A stretch of 40,631 nucleotides of DNA, taken from positions 1-40,631 of the forward strand of contig JAGPFE010000025.1 of the NCBI GenBank assembly GCA_018056705.1. The letters are read 5' to 3'. This DNA is from Candidatus Hydrogenedentota bacterium (GTDB lineage: Bacteria; Hydrogenedentota; Hydrogenedentia; Hydrogenedentales; CAITNO01). A program made the position numbers and the translations under genes. Below are positions 15,871 through 23,426 of this stretch, in pieces. Position 1 is the stretch's first letter; the number at the start of each line of letters is the position of its first letter. Under the pieces are notes generated by a model. The model ran no database searches and was not told the DNA's origin. It was given only the letters and a program-made list of their open reading frames with translations.

Positions 15871-17160
15871 ATGCGGAAGCCACGGCGCATAGATGTGATC
15901 GCTCTAGGCGGATGGGTACTAGTCGCGGGATTCGCGGGCTACTCGCAGGAAACGACGGCACAGACCGGCCAGGAGCCGCCCTTGCGGATTCCGGTGAGGG
16001 AGTACCTGGATCGAATGGCTGGCGGATGGCTGGGCCAGATGGCGGGCGTGGGATGGGGAGGTCCCACGGAATTCCAGTGGAACGGAAAAATCATTCCGCC
16101 CGAGGCGTTTCCCGCGTGGAAACCCGAGATGATCAACCAGTTTGAACAGGACGACCTGTACGTCGAGATGACCTTTCTTCACACCCTCGAGGTGTATGGC
16201 CTGGACGTGTCTATCCGACAGGCGGGCATCGATTTCGCCAACAGCCGTTACCCTCTCTGGCACGCCAACAAATTCGGCCGCCGCAATCTCCGCTCCGGCA
16301 TCGCCCCGCCGGATTCGGGCCATCCCGCCTTCAACCGGCACGCGGATGACATCGACTACCAGATCGAGGCGGATTTCAGCGGCCTGATCAGCCCCGGACT
16401 GCCGAACATGGCCGTGACCCTTGGCGAAACTTTTGGCCGTCTCATGAATTACGGGGATGGTCTCTACGGCGGTCAGTTCATCGGCGCGATGTACAGTTAC
16501 GCTTTCCGGGAAAAGGATCCCCGGACCATCGTGGAAAAGGCCCTGGCATGGATTCCCGCAGACAGCCAGTACGCCGAGTGCGTGCGGGATGTGCTGCAAT
16601 GGCACCAGGAAGAACCCGAGAACTGGCAGGCCGTCTGGCAGCGCGTCAATGAAAAGTATCACTTGAACCCGTCTTACCGCCGCTTTTCCTGCGGGCAGGA
16701 GGATGGGTTCAACATCGATGCCAAAATAAACGGGGCCTACGTGGTCATGGGACTCCTGTACGGAAAAGGAGATCCGGACCGGACCATAGAGATTGCCACC
16801 CGTTGCGGCCAGGATTCCGATTGCAACCCCTCGTCGGCGGCAGGCGTGCTGTTCACCACGTTCGGGATGAGAGGGGTCCCCGCGAAATTCACATCGGCCC
16901 TGCGTCGTGACGTGAAATTCTCCCACACAGCCTACGATTTCGACACCCTGTTGCGGGTATGCGAAAAACTGGCCCGGCAGGCGGTGCTCCGCGGTGGTGG
17001 CCAGATCGTCTGGAGTGAAACGGGTGAAGAAGCCTTCCTGATACCCTGCCCCGTACCAGTCTCCCGGTCCGCCGAACAATGCTGGGATCCGGCGCCACCC
17101 ACTAACGGCCGCTACGGCGAGGAAGAGATGGCGAAAATCACGGAAAAAGAAACGGATTAA
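15871..17160 (+). CDS. Exported ADP-ribosylglycohydrolase-fold protein with altered metal motifs
   Basis: ATG 15871 is preferred over upstream starts because AAGGAGG sits 7 bases before it and the product then opens with a signal peptide (MRKPRRI, hydrophobic [14 protein letters not shown], cleavage near residue 31). The 429 residues otherwise match the all-helical ADP-ribosylglycohydrolase family: [15 protein letters not shown] near 49-63, E-Q-D-D-L-Y-V-E at 92-99, [12 protein letters not shown] near 287-298 and [11 protein letters not shown] at 312-322. In classical members the two motifs end in threonine (DDT and DxDT), which binds magnesium; here they read DDL and DSDC. An exported, modified member may act on a glycan or another N-glycoside rather than on ADP-ribosyl protein. 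That is inference. The AI-2E gene follows after 33 bp. Confidence 0.85.
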   Translation: MRKPRRIDVIALGGWVLVAGFAGYSQETTAQTGQEPPLRIPVREYLDRMAGGWLGQMAGVGWGGPTEFQWNGKIIPPEAFPAWKPEMINQFEQDDLYVEMTFLHTLEVYGLDVSIRQAGIDFANSRYPLWHANKFGRRNLRSGIAPPDSGHPAFNRHADDIDYQIEADFSGLISPGLPNMAVTLGETFGRLMNYGDGLYGGQFIGAMYSYAFREKDPRTIVEKALAWIPADSQYAECVRDVLQWHQEEPENWQAVWQRVNEKYHLNPSYRRFSCGQEDGFNIDAKINGAYVVMGLLYGKGDPDRTIEIATRCGQDSDCNPSSAAGVLFTTFGMRGVPAKFTSALRRDVKFSHTAYDFDTLLRVCEKLARQAVLRGGGQIVWSETGEEAFLIPCPVPVSRSAEQCWDPAPPTNGRYGEEEMAKITEKETD

Positions 17161-17193
17161 CTGGCAAATCGCCCGCGGGAGCGTGAGACCGTC

Positions 17194-18384
17194 GTGTACT
17201 TTGAGCCGATACTGGGCAATCCATGGGTGCGGTTTGGCGCGCTGGTCGGTGGACTGACCGCGGCGGGACTGTTATTCTGGGTGTTCATGCCGGTACTGAC
17301 GCCTGTTCTGCTGGGCGTGGTGGTGGCGTACAGTTTTCACCCCGTGGTGGACTGGCTCGAGGCCCGGCGGATTCCCAGAAAAGTGACCATTGCCGTGGTG
17401 GCCACGGTGGTACTGGTCACCGCGGTGGCCCTGCCGGCGGTGGTGATCACGTCCGCGATCCGGGAAGCCAACCGGCTCGCCCTGGCGGCCCGGGAAGGGT
17501 TCGCGAACGCGCCTGTTGATGCATGGCTGGACCGTCTCCCTTTACGGGAAATCGTGGACGCGCTGGGCTGGGCCCCGGAAGGGGTAACCGACTATAACGA
17601 ACGCGCGGTCATCCTGGAACGACTAGGCGACCTGATCGGTCGCAACGCCATGAATTTTCTGCGGGACTATGGCCAGCGCCTGGCAGAACTGAGTTGGGTG
17701 ACCGGCCAGAACGCCGCCCAGTTCCTGCAGAACCTTTCCGGGATGGCGTTCCGCGTGGCCCGGTTCCTGATTGACCTCTCCCTGTTCGTCGTGGTGGCCA
17801 TTTACCTGATGAACGATTACCGCGAACTGGAACGTGGCGTGGTTGAACTGGTGCCTCCCCGCTACCGCCCCCGTCTCGGAGCCATCATGGGGCGGATCGA
17901 CCACCAGTTGCGCGCGTTCTTGCGGGGACAGTTGCTGGTCTGCGTGGCGCTGATGGTGTTATACAGCACGGGATTCTGGCTCGCTGGGGTGCCCTTTGGG
18001 CTGGCTATCGGTCTCGTGGGGGGCGCGTTGAGTTTCATTCCGTACGTTGGGCCCAGCCTGACGGTAGTCCCCGCCTTTCTGATGACCCTGCTGTATTACG
18101 GGGTGGACCGGCACCTGCTTGGGGTTCTGGTGGTTTTCGTGGTGGTGCAACTACTGGAAAGTTACTTGCTCACGCCAAGGATCGTTGGCGGACAGGTCGG
18201 CCTCAATCCCGTCTGGGTGATCGTGGCCCTGCTGGTCTTCAGCAGCTTGCTGGGCATGCCGGGGTTTCTGATCGCGGTACCCCTCGCGGCGGTATTCAAG
18301 GTGGTGTGCGAAGAACTGGCCGGGTGGTATCGGAATACGCTCTTTTACAGGGGGCCGGACGCGCCCGTGGACTCCACCGACTGA
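17194..18384 (+). CDS. AI-2E family permease (PF01594)
   Basis: An inner-membrane protein of 396 residues with GTG start at 17194 (GGGAG about 12 bases upstream). The family pattern is clear: two N-terminal helix pairs (about 12-47 and 62-90), a soluble helical segment (90-190), then six or so helices. The conserved C-terminal signatures are G-G-A-L-S-F-I-P-Y-V-G-P, L-L-E-S-Y-L-L-T-P-R-I-V-G-G-Q-V-G-L-N-P and L-L-G-M-P-G-F-L-I-A-V-P-L-A-A-V. Members include the autoinducer-2 exporter TqsA and a Na+/H+ antiporter subgroup, so the cargo cannot be assigned. It is probably cotranscribed with the preceding gene and is convergent with pssA, 13 bp away, with no obvious terminator. Confidence 0.88.
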   Translation: MYFEPILGNPWVRFGALVGGLTAAGLLFWVFMPVLTPVLLGVVVAYSFHPVVDWLEARRIPRKVTIAVVATVVLVTAVALPAVVITSAIREANRLALAAREGFANAPVDAWLDRLPLREIVDALGWAPEGVTDYNERAVILERLGDLIGRNAMNFLRDYGQRLAELSWVTGQNAAQFLQNLSGMAFRVARFLIDLSLFVVVAIYLMNDYRELERGVVELVPPRYRPRLGAIMGRIDHQLRAFLRGQLLVCVALMVLYSTGFWLAGVPFGLAIGLVGGALSFIPYVGPSLTVVPAFLMTLLYYGVDRHLLGVLVVFVVVQLLESYLLTPRIVGGQVGLNPVWVIVALLVFSSLLGMPGFLIAVPLAAVFKVVCEELAGWYRNTLFYRGPDAPVDSTD

Positions 18385-18397
18385 GCATGGAGATCCG

Positions 18398-19390
18398 TTA
18401 TTTGCCCTCCATACTCCGGGCTGATGATGATTCCGATCCGGGAGTATCCGTTTCTCCCGCGCTGACAGTTTTCTGAATATCGTGTTCTTCCAGCCGAACC
18501 TTGCCGCCCGATTCGTGTTCCGCGGTAAGCAGGAGCGGATGCCCCGTGATCGCCGAGTAGACCGATTCCACCATCCCGAATGCCACGTACAGCAGCGCCA
18601 TCGGAAACAACACCAGCGCGGCAGACCTGGTCAGGGCGTAGTGCACCACCGTGATCACGAAGGCGACGCCCGTCAGGGTAACATACGCGTGTTGCGGCTT
18701 AAGCACCAGGGACTTGAGCCGGCCTTTCGGATACCGGATGGAACTTACCATCAGCAAGGCCAGCAGTACGGTGAACGGCCCGAGCAGGAAATACGCCAGC
18801 GAATCCAGGGGACGCTCCAGCGATTCGAAATAGTGCAGGAACAGGATGCCGGCCGCCAGGGTGCCTCCCGCGGCAGGTGACGGCAGCCCGATGAACGAAT
18901 CCCGGAGATCCGCCTGGAAGGTATTGAATCGGGCCAGCCGCAACAGGGTGCAGATTACGTAAATAATGCCAATGTAGGCGCCGGTCTTGTCCAGCAGTTC
19001 TTCAGCGCGGGCGGGTAGTTGCAGTTTCAGTCCTTCGGGCAGATATACCATGAAAATGAGTACGGCCGGGGCCACGCCGAAGGATACCGCGTCACACAGG
19101 CTATCCAGTTGCTTGCCGAACTCGGACACGGTCCGGGTCAGCCGCGCCACGAACCCGTCCAGAATGTCAAACAGAATCGCCAGGAGAATGCACGTGGCAG
19201 CCCACTTGTAATCCTGGGCAATGGACGCGAATATGGACGCTACCCCCATGTAGCCGTTCATGGCGGTCATGGTGCTGGCCAGGACGTTTACCGGGCGCAA
19301 TTTCCGGGGCATGTCCTGGCCCGCTTCCATTTTTTTGCGTTTTAAAACGGACAGCGTGCGAATGTGAACGATAGGCAGTGGTTTCTTCAT
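18398..19390 (-). CDS. pssA: CDP-diacylglycerol--serine O-phosphatidyltransferase
   Basis: Makes phosphatidylserine from CDP-diacylglycerol and serine at the inner membrane. The frame is open to 19720, but ATG 19390 overlaps the psd stop in an ATGA and gives a 330-residue protein. The CDP-alcohol phosphotransferase signature is complete: Asp75, Asp78-Gly79, Ala82-Arg83, Gly92, Asp96 and Asp100 in D-I-L-D-G-F-V-A-R ... G-K-Q-L-D-S-L-C-D. About eight membrane helices follow, with conserved C-T-L-L-R-L-A-R-F-N and G-L-P-S-P-A-A-G-G. The first 35 residues are basic and hydrophilic and the last 40 are a polar tail. Pairing with psd makes the serine headgroup assignment strong. It is the last gene of the radC-psd-pssA operon. 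Confidence 0.92.
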   Translation of the reverse strand: MKKPLPIVHIRTLSVLKRKKMEAGQDMPRKLRPVNVLASTMTAMNGYMGVASIFASIAQDYKWAATCILLAILFDILDGFVARLTRTVSEFGKQLDSLCDAVSFGVAPAVLIFMVYLPEGLKLQLPARAEELLDKTGAYIGIIYVICTLLRLARFNTFQADLRDSFIGLPSPAAGGTLAAGILFLHYFESLERPLDSLAYFLLGPFTVLLALLMVSSIRYPKGRLKSLVLKPQHAYVTLTGVAFVITVVHYALTRSAALVLFPMALLYVAFGMVESVYSAITGHPLLLTAEHESGGKVRLEEHDIQKTVSAGETDTPGSESSSARSMEGK

Positions 19391-20046
19391 GATGTTGAAA
19401 CCTTCGCTGTCGGTGTGATCCCGGCCCGCGTTACGTCTCCCACCTTCACGAGCAGGGTCGTGTCTGGCGGCAGGTACAGTTCCACCCGCGAGCCGAAACG
19501 GATCATGCCGAATTTCTGCCCCGCCTCCAGGCGCATGCCTTCCCGCGCGGGACACACGATCCGGCGCGCCACGGCGCCCGCAATCTGGCGTACCGTGACC
19601 GGTCCATGCGCGGTATCCATCCAGACCGCGTTTGATTCGTTCACCTTGCTGGATGCAGGATCCCGGGCGTCCCGGTAGCGACCGGGCGCGTATCGCACCG
19701 CCCACACGAGGCCCTGGCATGGCGCGCGATTCACGTGAACGTTAAAAACCGACATGAAGATGCTGATCCGACGACAGGCGCCCCCGTAGTGGGGTGTTTC
19801 GGCCAGATCTTCGATCGCCACGACCGTGCCGTCCGCGGGCGCGTAGAACACGCCGGGCTCCCCCGGGCAATGCCGGGGGAAATCCCGAAAGAACGCCATG
19901 ACCGCCAGAGCCACCACCAGCGGGATCACGGCCGCCCACGACCAGCCCCAGGGCCGAAGGGCCATCGCCGTGACCAGGGCGATGACCAGCAAGGACCCGT
20001 ACAGGGGAAAGCCCTCGCGCCATCCACTGAAGGCCGGCATGTTCAT
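19387..20046 (-). CDS. psd: Phosphatidylserine decarboxylase, short form
   Basis: Converts phosphatidylserine to phosphatidylethanolamine using a pyruvoyl group made by self-cleavage. ATG 20046 is chosen because it forms an ATGA overlap with the radC stop. The frame is open to 20076. The protein is 219 residues, the short archaeal/Bacteroidetes-like class. Two hydrophobic segments cover about 15-52. F-Y-A-P-A-D-G-T-V, F-M-S-V-F-N-V-H-V-N-R and K-F-G-M-I-R-F-G-S-R-V-E-L-Y are present. Cleavage is expected between Gly185 and Ser186, and Ser186 becomes the pyruvoyl residue of the small alpha chain. It is translationally coupled to radC upstream and pssA downstream. Confidence 0.94.
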   Translation of the reverse strand: MNMPAFSGWREGFPLYGSLLVIALVTAMALRPWGWSWAAVIPLVVALAVMAFFRDFPRHCPGEPGVFYAPADGTVVAIEDLAETPHYGGACRRISIFMSVFNVHVNRAPCQGLVWAVRYAPGRYRDARDPASSKVNESNAVWMDTAHGPVTVRQIAGAVARRIVCPAREGMRLEAGQKFGMIRFGSRVELYLPPDTTLLVKVGDVTRAGITPTAKVSTS

Positions 20047-20750
20047 ATCATGCCCCGTTGTTTCAAGCTTACCCACGCGCCATCTCCAAGAATGATGTGA
20101 TCCAGCACGGGAATGCCGAGGGTTCTGCCCGACTCCACCACGCGGCGGGTGACCGCGAGGTCGGATGCGCTGGGTTCGGGATCACCGCTGGGATGGTTAT
20201 GCGCCAGGATGATCTGGGCGGCGCCGTGCTTGCACGCGGCCCGGAAAATGTCCCTCGGTGACGCCTCGGCGCTGTCCAGTCCGCCCCGGGTAACCTCGAC
20301 CACCCGGATTACCCGGTTTCGGGTGTCCAGCATGATAGCCAGGACCCGCTCGGTATCATACGCGCGGTACCGGGGCATCAGCAGCAGGTCTACCACGTCC
20401 GTTGGGTTGTTGATCTGGACGCGGTCTTCCCGTCGGGCCGTGGTCAATCGCCGTCCCAGTTCCATGGCGGCCAGCAATATCGCCGCGCGCTCCGGGCCCA
20501 TGTCGGGGACAGCGGACATTTCCTCAAGACCTGCCCGGCACAGCCCCGTCAGGCCGCCGAACTCCCGCGTGAGCCGCTCACCCATCGTCAAGGCATCCTC
20601 GGGCGACTCCCCGGTACCCAGTACTATGGCCAACAATTCCGCGTCCCGCAGTGCTTCCGCCCCGTATTCTTCAAGGCGTTGCCGGGGGTGCTGATCCAGA
20701 GGCATACTCCGCTCCCCCTCGGGCGCGAGCGACGGCATGACCCGTTCCAT
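20043..20750 (-). CDS. radC: RadC family JAMM/MPN domain protein
   Basis: A 235-residue protein from ATG 20750, which has AGGA nine bases upstream. The longer TTG start at 20786 is unlikely because a -10-like TATACT (20775-20780, minus strand) would put the transcript start inside it. The N-terminal helix-hairpin-helix part (about 20-100) includes R-Q-R-L-E-E-Y-G-A-E-A-L and G-P-E-R-A-A-I-L-L-A-A. The C-terminal JAMM domain has the zinc motif H-N-H-P-S-G-D-P-E-P-S-A-S-D, with His184, His186 and Asp197. RadC was once linked to DNA repair, but its true role is unresolved; the fold is that of a metallo-deubiquitinase-like hydrolase. It is the first gene of an operon with psd and pssA. Confidence 0.93.
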   Translation of the reverse strand: MERVMPSLAPEGERSMPLDQHPRQRLEEYGAEALRDAELLAIVLGTGESPEDALTMGERLTREFGGLTGLCRAGLEEMSAVPDMGPERAAILLAAMELGRRLTTARREDRVQINNPTDVVDLLLMPRYRAYDTERVLAIMLDTRNRVIRVVEVTRGGLDSAEASPRDIFRAACKHGAAQIILAHNHPSGDPEPSASDLAVTRRVVESGRTLGIPVLDHIILGDGAWVSLKQRGMI

Positions 20751-20774
20751 TTCGTGAATCCTGTATTGTCGCAA

Positions 20775-20780
20775 AGTATA
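20775..20780 (-). promoter_or_regulatory. Candidate -10 element for radC-psd-pssA
   Basis: TATACT on the minus strand, 25 bp upstream of the radC ATG, in the context GTGCTATACTTTG. No clear -35 is seen. It fixes the choice of the radC start. Confidence 0.4.
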
Positions 20781-20876
20781 GCACAATGAAACACTTGGGA
20801 GTGGTTAGAGAACGGCGTTGTCTGGAGATACGGGCGACCTGGGTAATGCGGCAGAACGTTATCCTCCACGGGCAGG

Positions 20877-20906
20877 TTGTCCCGGGGGGCCCGGTAATCG
20901 TATAAT
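20877..20906 (+). promoter_or_regulatory. Sigma70-like promoter of asd
   Basis: TTGTCC (20877-20882) and a perfect TATAAT (20901-20906) with an 18-bp spacer. The predicted start near 20913 leaves a leader of about 75 nt that contains the hairpin at 20924-20947. Confidence 0.6.
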
Positions 20907-20923
20907 TTCCACCTAACCAGTGA

Positions 20924-20947
20924 GGTCCGCGGTACTGGCCGCGGACC
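20924..20947 (+). promoter_or_regulatory. Perfect 9-bp hairpin in the asd leader
   Basis: GGTCCGCGG (20924-20932) pairs perfectly with CCGCGGACC (20939-20947) across a six-base loop, TACTGG. It lies between the asd promoter and the Shine-Dalgarno, ends 41 bp before the start codon and is followed by only three T bases, so it is a weak terminator at best. Confidence 0.55.
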
Positions 20948-20988
20948 GTTTCATATCAAGCGATCTCTTGGCGCGAGGAGTCTTATCC

Positions 20989-22008
20989 ATGAACGGAAAA
21001 GCGGTAGCGGTATGTGGCGCGACTGGCGTGGTCGGCCGGGAAATGATCCGGGTACTGGAAGACCGGAACTTTCCGGTCCGATCCATAAAATTGCTGGCGT
21101 CGGAGCGTTCCCGTGGCAAGACCCTCAAGTTCAAGGGTGAAGACATTCCGGTGGAAGTGCTCACCGAAGATTCTTTTGAGGGCGTGGAGATCGCCCTGTT
21201 CAGCGCGGGGGGCGGTACCAGCAAGCGGTTCGCGCCGGCAGCCGCGGCGGCTGGTTGCGTGGTAATTGACAATTCCAGCGCGTGGCGCATGGATCCCGGG
21301 GTGCCTCTTGTGGTACCCGAGGTGAATCCGCATGACCTGAAGTGGCACAAGGGTATCATTGCCAATCCCAACTGCTCGACGATCCAGATGGTCGTGGTGC
21401 TCAAGCCGTTGCACGACGCGGCGAAGATCCGGCGCGTGGTGGTGTCCACCTACCAGGCGGTGTCAGGCGCGGGCAGCGCGGCCATCAACGAGTTGAAAGA
21501 ACAGACCGCTGCCCTGATCGAAGGTCGGGAATATCCACCCAGCGTGTTTCCGCACCAGATCGCGTTTAACGTGATTCCCCAGATTCCCCAGAAGGATGCC
21601 TTCGGCGATAACGGCTATACCTCCGAGGAGATGAAAATGGTCAACGAGACCAAGAAGATCATGGGGGATCCTTCCATCATGGTAACCGCGACCACCGTCC
21701 GCGTGCCCGTGTATATCGGCCACAGCGAGTCGGTGAACGTCGAAACCGAAAAGAAACTGACTGCCGACCAGGCGAGACAATTACTCCGCGGAGCGCCGGG
21801 CGTCATCGTGCAGGACGATCCCGCATCGCAACTGTATCCCCTGCCGGTTCACGCCGCGGGGCGGTACGAAACTTTCGTGGGTCGTATCCGCGAAGACATT
21901 TCCCATCCTTCCGCGCTGGACATGTGGATTGTGGCGGACAACCTGCTGAAAGGCGCGGCGTCCAACGCCGTGCAGATCGCCGAAGAACTGCTGCGGATGG
22001 GATTGTGA
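20989..22008 (+). CDS. asd: Aspartate-semialdehyde dehydrogenase
   Basis: NADPH-dependent reduction of aspartyl-4-phosphate to aspartate semialdehyde, the branch point to lysine/diaminopimelate, threonine and methionine. ATG 20989 has GAGGAG nine bases upstream and starts the Rossmann strand, so the frame opening at 20920 is not used. The 339 residues contain G-A-T-G-V-V-G-R (nucleotide loop, residues 10-17), I-D-N-S-S-A-W-R (94-101), N-P-N-C-S-T-I-Q with nucleophile Cys129, and the His-containing R-V-P-V-Y-I-G-H-S-E-S. It has its own promoter. After its stop a CCGGTTTG/CAAGCCGG hairpin (22023-22046, one G-T pair) overlaps the next promoter. Confidence 0.97.
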   Translation: MNGKAVAVCGATGVVGREMIRVLEDRNFPVRSIKLLASERSRGKTLKFKGEDIPVEVLTEDSFEGVEIALFSAGGGTSKRFAPAAAAAGCVVIDNSSAWRMDPGVPLVVPEVNPHDLKWHKGIIANPNCSTIQMVVVLKPLHDAAKIRRVVVSTYQAVSGAGSAAINELKEQTAALIEGREYPPSVFPHQIAFNVIPQIPQKDAFGDNGYTSEEMKMVNETKKIMGDPSIMVTATTVRVPVYIGHSESVNVETEKKLTADQARQLLRGAPGVIVQDDPASQLYPLPVHAAGRYETFVGRIREDISHPSALDMWIVADNLLKGAASNAVQIAEELLRMGL

Positions 22009-22027
22009 TGCCGGAACAGTGGCCGGT

Positions 22028-22057
22028 TTGCCTGACCCCAAGCCGGTAAGGTATACT
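22028..22057 (+). promoter_or_regulatory. Sigma70-like promoter of the rplJ-rplL operon
   Basis: TTGCCT (22028-22033) and TATACT (22052-22057), spacer 18 bp. The transcript would start near 22064, at the beginning of the L10 leader. The -35 lies within the hairpin that follows asd. Confidence 0.55.
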
Positions 22058-22063
22058 TTTCAC

Positions 22064-22236
22064 CGTTGGATGCCACCAGAGGTGGCGTTCTGCTTCGTCA
22101 AAGACAGCCGGGGGCCAAGTGGCCTTAAAGATCCAGCCGAGACGGGGCGAAACAGCATGTGCCCGCTGTGCATGGCGGATGTGACGAAGTAAGACTGTTT
22201 CCCCGCGCTGTCAGAAACGGCGCGGGGTTGTTTTTT
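22064..22236 (+). promoter_or_regulatory. Ribosomal protein L10 leader with attenuator
   Basis: The leader starts with the hairpin GCCACC-AGA-GGTGGC (22072-22086). An eight-base long-range helix, CTTCGTCA (22093-22100) / TGACGAAG (22182-22189), then encloses a branched domain with GGCC-AAGT-GGCC and the segment CCAGCCGAGAC that resembles the L10 recognition region of known L10 leaders. Just after it lies a strong terminator, CCCCGCGC (22201-22208) / GCGCGGGG (22220-22227) followed by TTGTTTTTT. CGGGG (22143-22147) can pair with the 5' arm of the terminator, a possible antiterminator. By the known mechanism free L10-L12 complex binds the leader and lowers expression of its own operon. Confidence 0.8.
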
Positions 22237-22266
22237 ACGCGCCGACGCGGAAAGGAGGTGAACAGC

Positions 22267-22791
22267 GTGCCTACGCAGAAGAAAATTGACGCGGTCGCTG
22301 AGATGAAGGAACGGCTGAGCCAGTGCAAGGTGGCGGTGGCTACCAAGTACAGCGGCATCAACGTGGCCCAGGCCACCGAACTACGCGCGAAACTCCGGGC
22401 GAGCGGCGTGACCTTCAAGGTGTACAAGAACACCCTTGCCCGGCTCGCGTTGCGCGAATGCGGCGTGGAAAAGGCCGCCGATTTCATGGAAGGCCCCACG
22501 GCGTGGGCGTTCTCGGATGATCCGGTCGCGCCAGCCAAACTGCTTTCGGAATACGGTAAGGAAGTGCCTTTCATCCAGATCGTGGGTGGCGTGCTGGAAG
22601 GAAAACCCATCAACGCGGCGCAAGTGCAGGCGCTGGCGTCGTTGCCCACCCGGGAACAACTTATCGCCCAGGTGGTGGGTACCATCGCCATGCCGTTGCG
22701 CAACCTGGTAGGCGTGCTCAACGCGCCGCTGCGCGACCTGGTGAGCGTGCTGGACCAGATCCGCCAGAAACAGGAGGGTCAGGCGGCCTGA
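22267..22791 (+). CDS. rplJ: 50S ribosomal protein L10
   Basis: Forms the base of the ribosomal stalk, binding 23S rRNA through its N-terminal part and L12 dimers through its C-terminal helix. GTG 22267 has AAAGGAGGTG eight bases upstream and gives 174 residues beginning P-T-Q-K-K-I-D-A-V-A-E-M-K. Typical segments are V-A-T-K-Y-S-G-I-N-V-A-Q-A-T-E-L-R, F-K-V-Y-K-N-T-L-A-R-L-A and G-P-T-A-W-A-F-S-D-D-P. The long C-terminal helix, N-L-V-G-V-L-N-A-P-L-R-D-L-V, is the L12 platform. The attenuator ends 30 bp upstream. rplL follows after 114 bp. Confidence 0.97.
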   Translation: MPTQKKIDAVAEMKERLSQCKVAVATKYSGINVAQATELRAKLRASGVTFKVYKNTLARLALRECGVEKAADFMEGPTAWAFSDDPVAPAKLLSEYGKEVPFIQIVGGVLEGKPINAAQVQALASLPTREQLIAQVVGTIAMPLRNLVGVLNAPLRDLVSVLDQIRQKQEGQAA

Positions 22792-22798
22792 TCTTCCG

Positions 22799-22880
22799 CG
22801 CGCGCCGGTACGGGTACGGCGCGGCGACAACATCAAACAGAATGAATACCCGGAGCAACCATTACCCGCCCTGTCGGGCG
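22799..22880 (+). other. rplJ-rplL intercistronic region with two GC hairpins
   Basis: CGCGCC (22801-22806) / GGCGCG (22818-22823) and CGCCC (22867-22871) / GGGCG (22876-22880, loop TGTC) can form two stems in the 114-nt spacer between rplJ and rplL. Neither is followed by a T-run, so they are not simple terminators. They may be mRNA processing or stability elements. Confidence 0.4.
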
Positions 22881-22905
22881 CGCAAAACACGAGGAAAGAC
22901 CAACC

Positions 22906-23301
22906 ATGTCGGAGAAACTGGACGCGATTATCAACAGCATTGCGGAACTGAACGTGCTCGAACTGAGTGAACTGGTGAAAGCCCTCGAAGAAAAGTTCGG
23001 CGTTACGGCGGCGGCCCCGGTGATGATGGGCGCCATGCCGATGGCCGGCGCGGGCGCGGCCCCGGCCGAAGCGGCTGAAGAACCCACCGAGTTCGACGTG
23101 ATTCTCAAGGACTTTGGCGCGCAGAAGATCGGCGTGATCAAGGTCGTGAAGGATCTGTGCGGACTGGGCCTGAAGGAAGCCAAGGACCTGGTGGACAAGG
23201 CGCCTTGCACGGTGAAGGAAGGGCTGTCCAAGGAAGACGCTGAAAAGCTTAAGAAAGCCCTCGAAGACGCCGGCGCCACGGTCGAACTCAAGGGCAAGTG
23301 A
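22906..23301 (+). CDS. rplL: 50S ribosomal protein L7/L12
   Basis: Multi-copy stalk protein that recruits translation GTPases. 131 residues. The N-terminal dimerisation helix pair covers about 1-35 ([21 protein letters not shown]). An Ala/Gly/Met-rich flexible hinge covers about 36-60, and the globular C-terminal domain includes [27 protein letters not shown] and [17 protein letters not shown] stretch lies 7-14 bases before ATG 22906. The operon ends at a strong terminator 38 bp downstream, so rpoB does not follow. Confidence 0.98.
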   Translation: MSEKLDAIINSIAELNVLELSELVKALEEKFGVTAAAPVMMGAMPMAGAGAAPAEAAEEPTEFDVILKDFGAQKIGVIKVVKDLCGLGLKEAKDLVDKAPCTVKEGLSKEDAEKLKKALEDAGATVELKGK

Positions 23302-23338
23302 TCGTTCCCGTCGCATTTTCGATGCATCGACACACGCG

Positions 23339-23367
23339 CCGCCCACTCGCGAGGTGGGCGGTTTTTT
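23339..23367 (+). terminator. Rho-independent terminator of the rplJ-rplL operon
   Basis: CCGCCCAC (23339-23346), loop TCGCGAG, GTGGGCGG (23354-23361), then six T bases. A perfect eight-base GC-rich stem. Confidence 0.93.
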
Positions 23368-23426
23368 ATTGTCAGGACGCTTTGAGCAACCCGGCGGACC
23401 AGGCCGAAACTGGTATACTCCAACAC

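Noticed and set aside
15919..17079. 386-codon minus-strand frame opposite the ADP-ribosylglycohydrolase-fold gene
   Set aside because: The plus-strand gene has a strong Shine-Dalgarno, signal peptide and family motifs; the minus frame has none.
18385..18397. Bidirectional terminator between the AI-2E gene and pssA
   Set aside because: Only a five-base CTCCA/TGGAG stem without T-run can be drawn.
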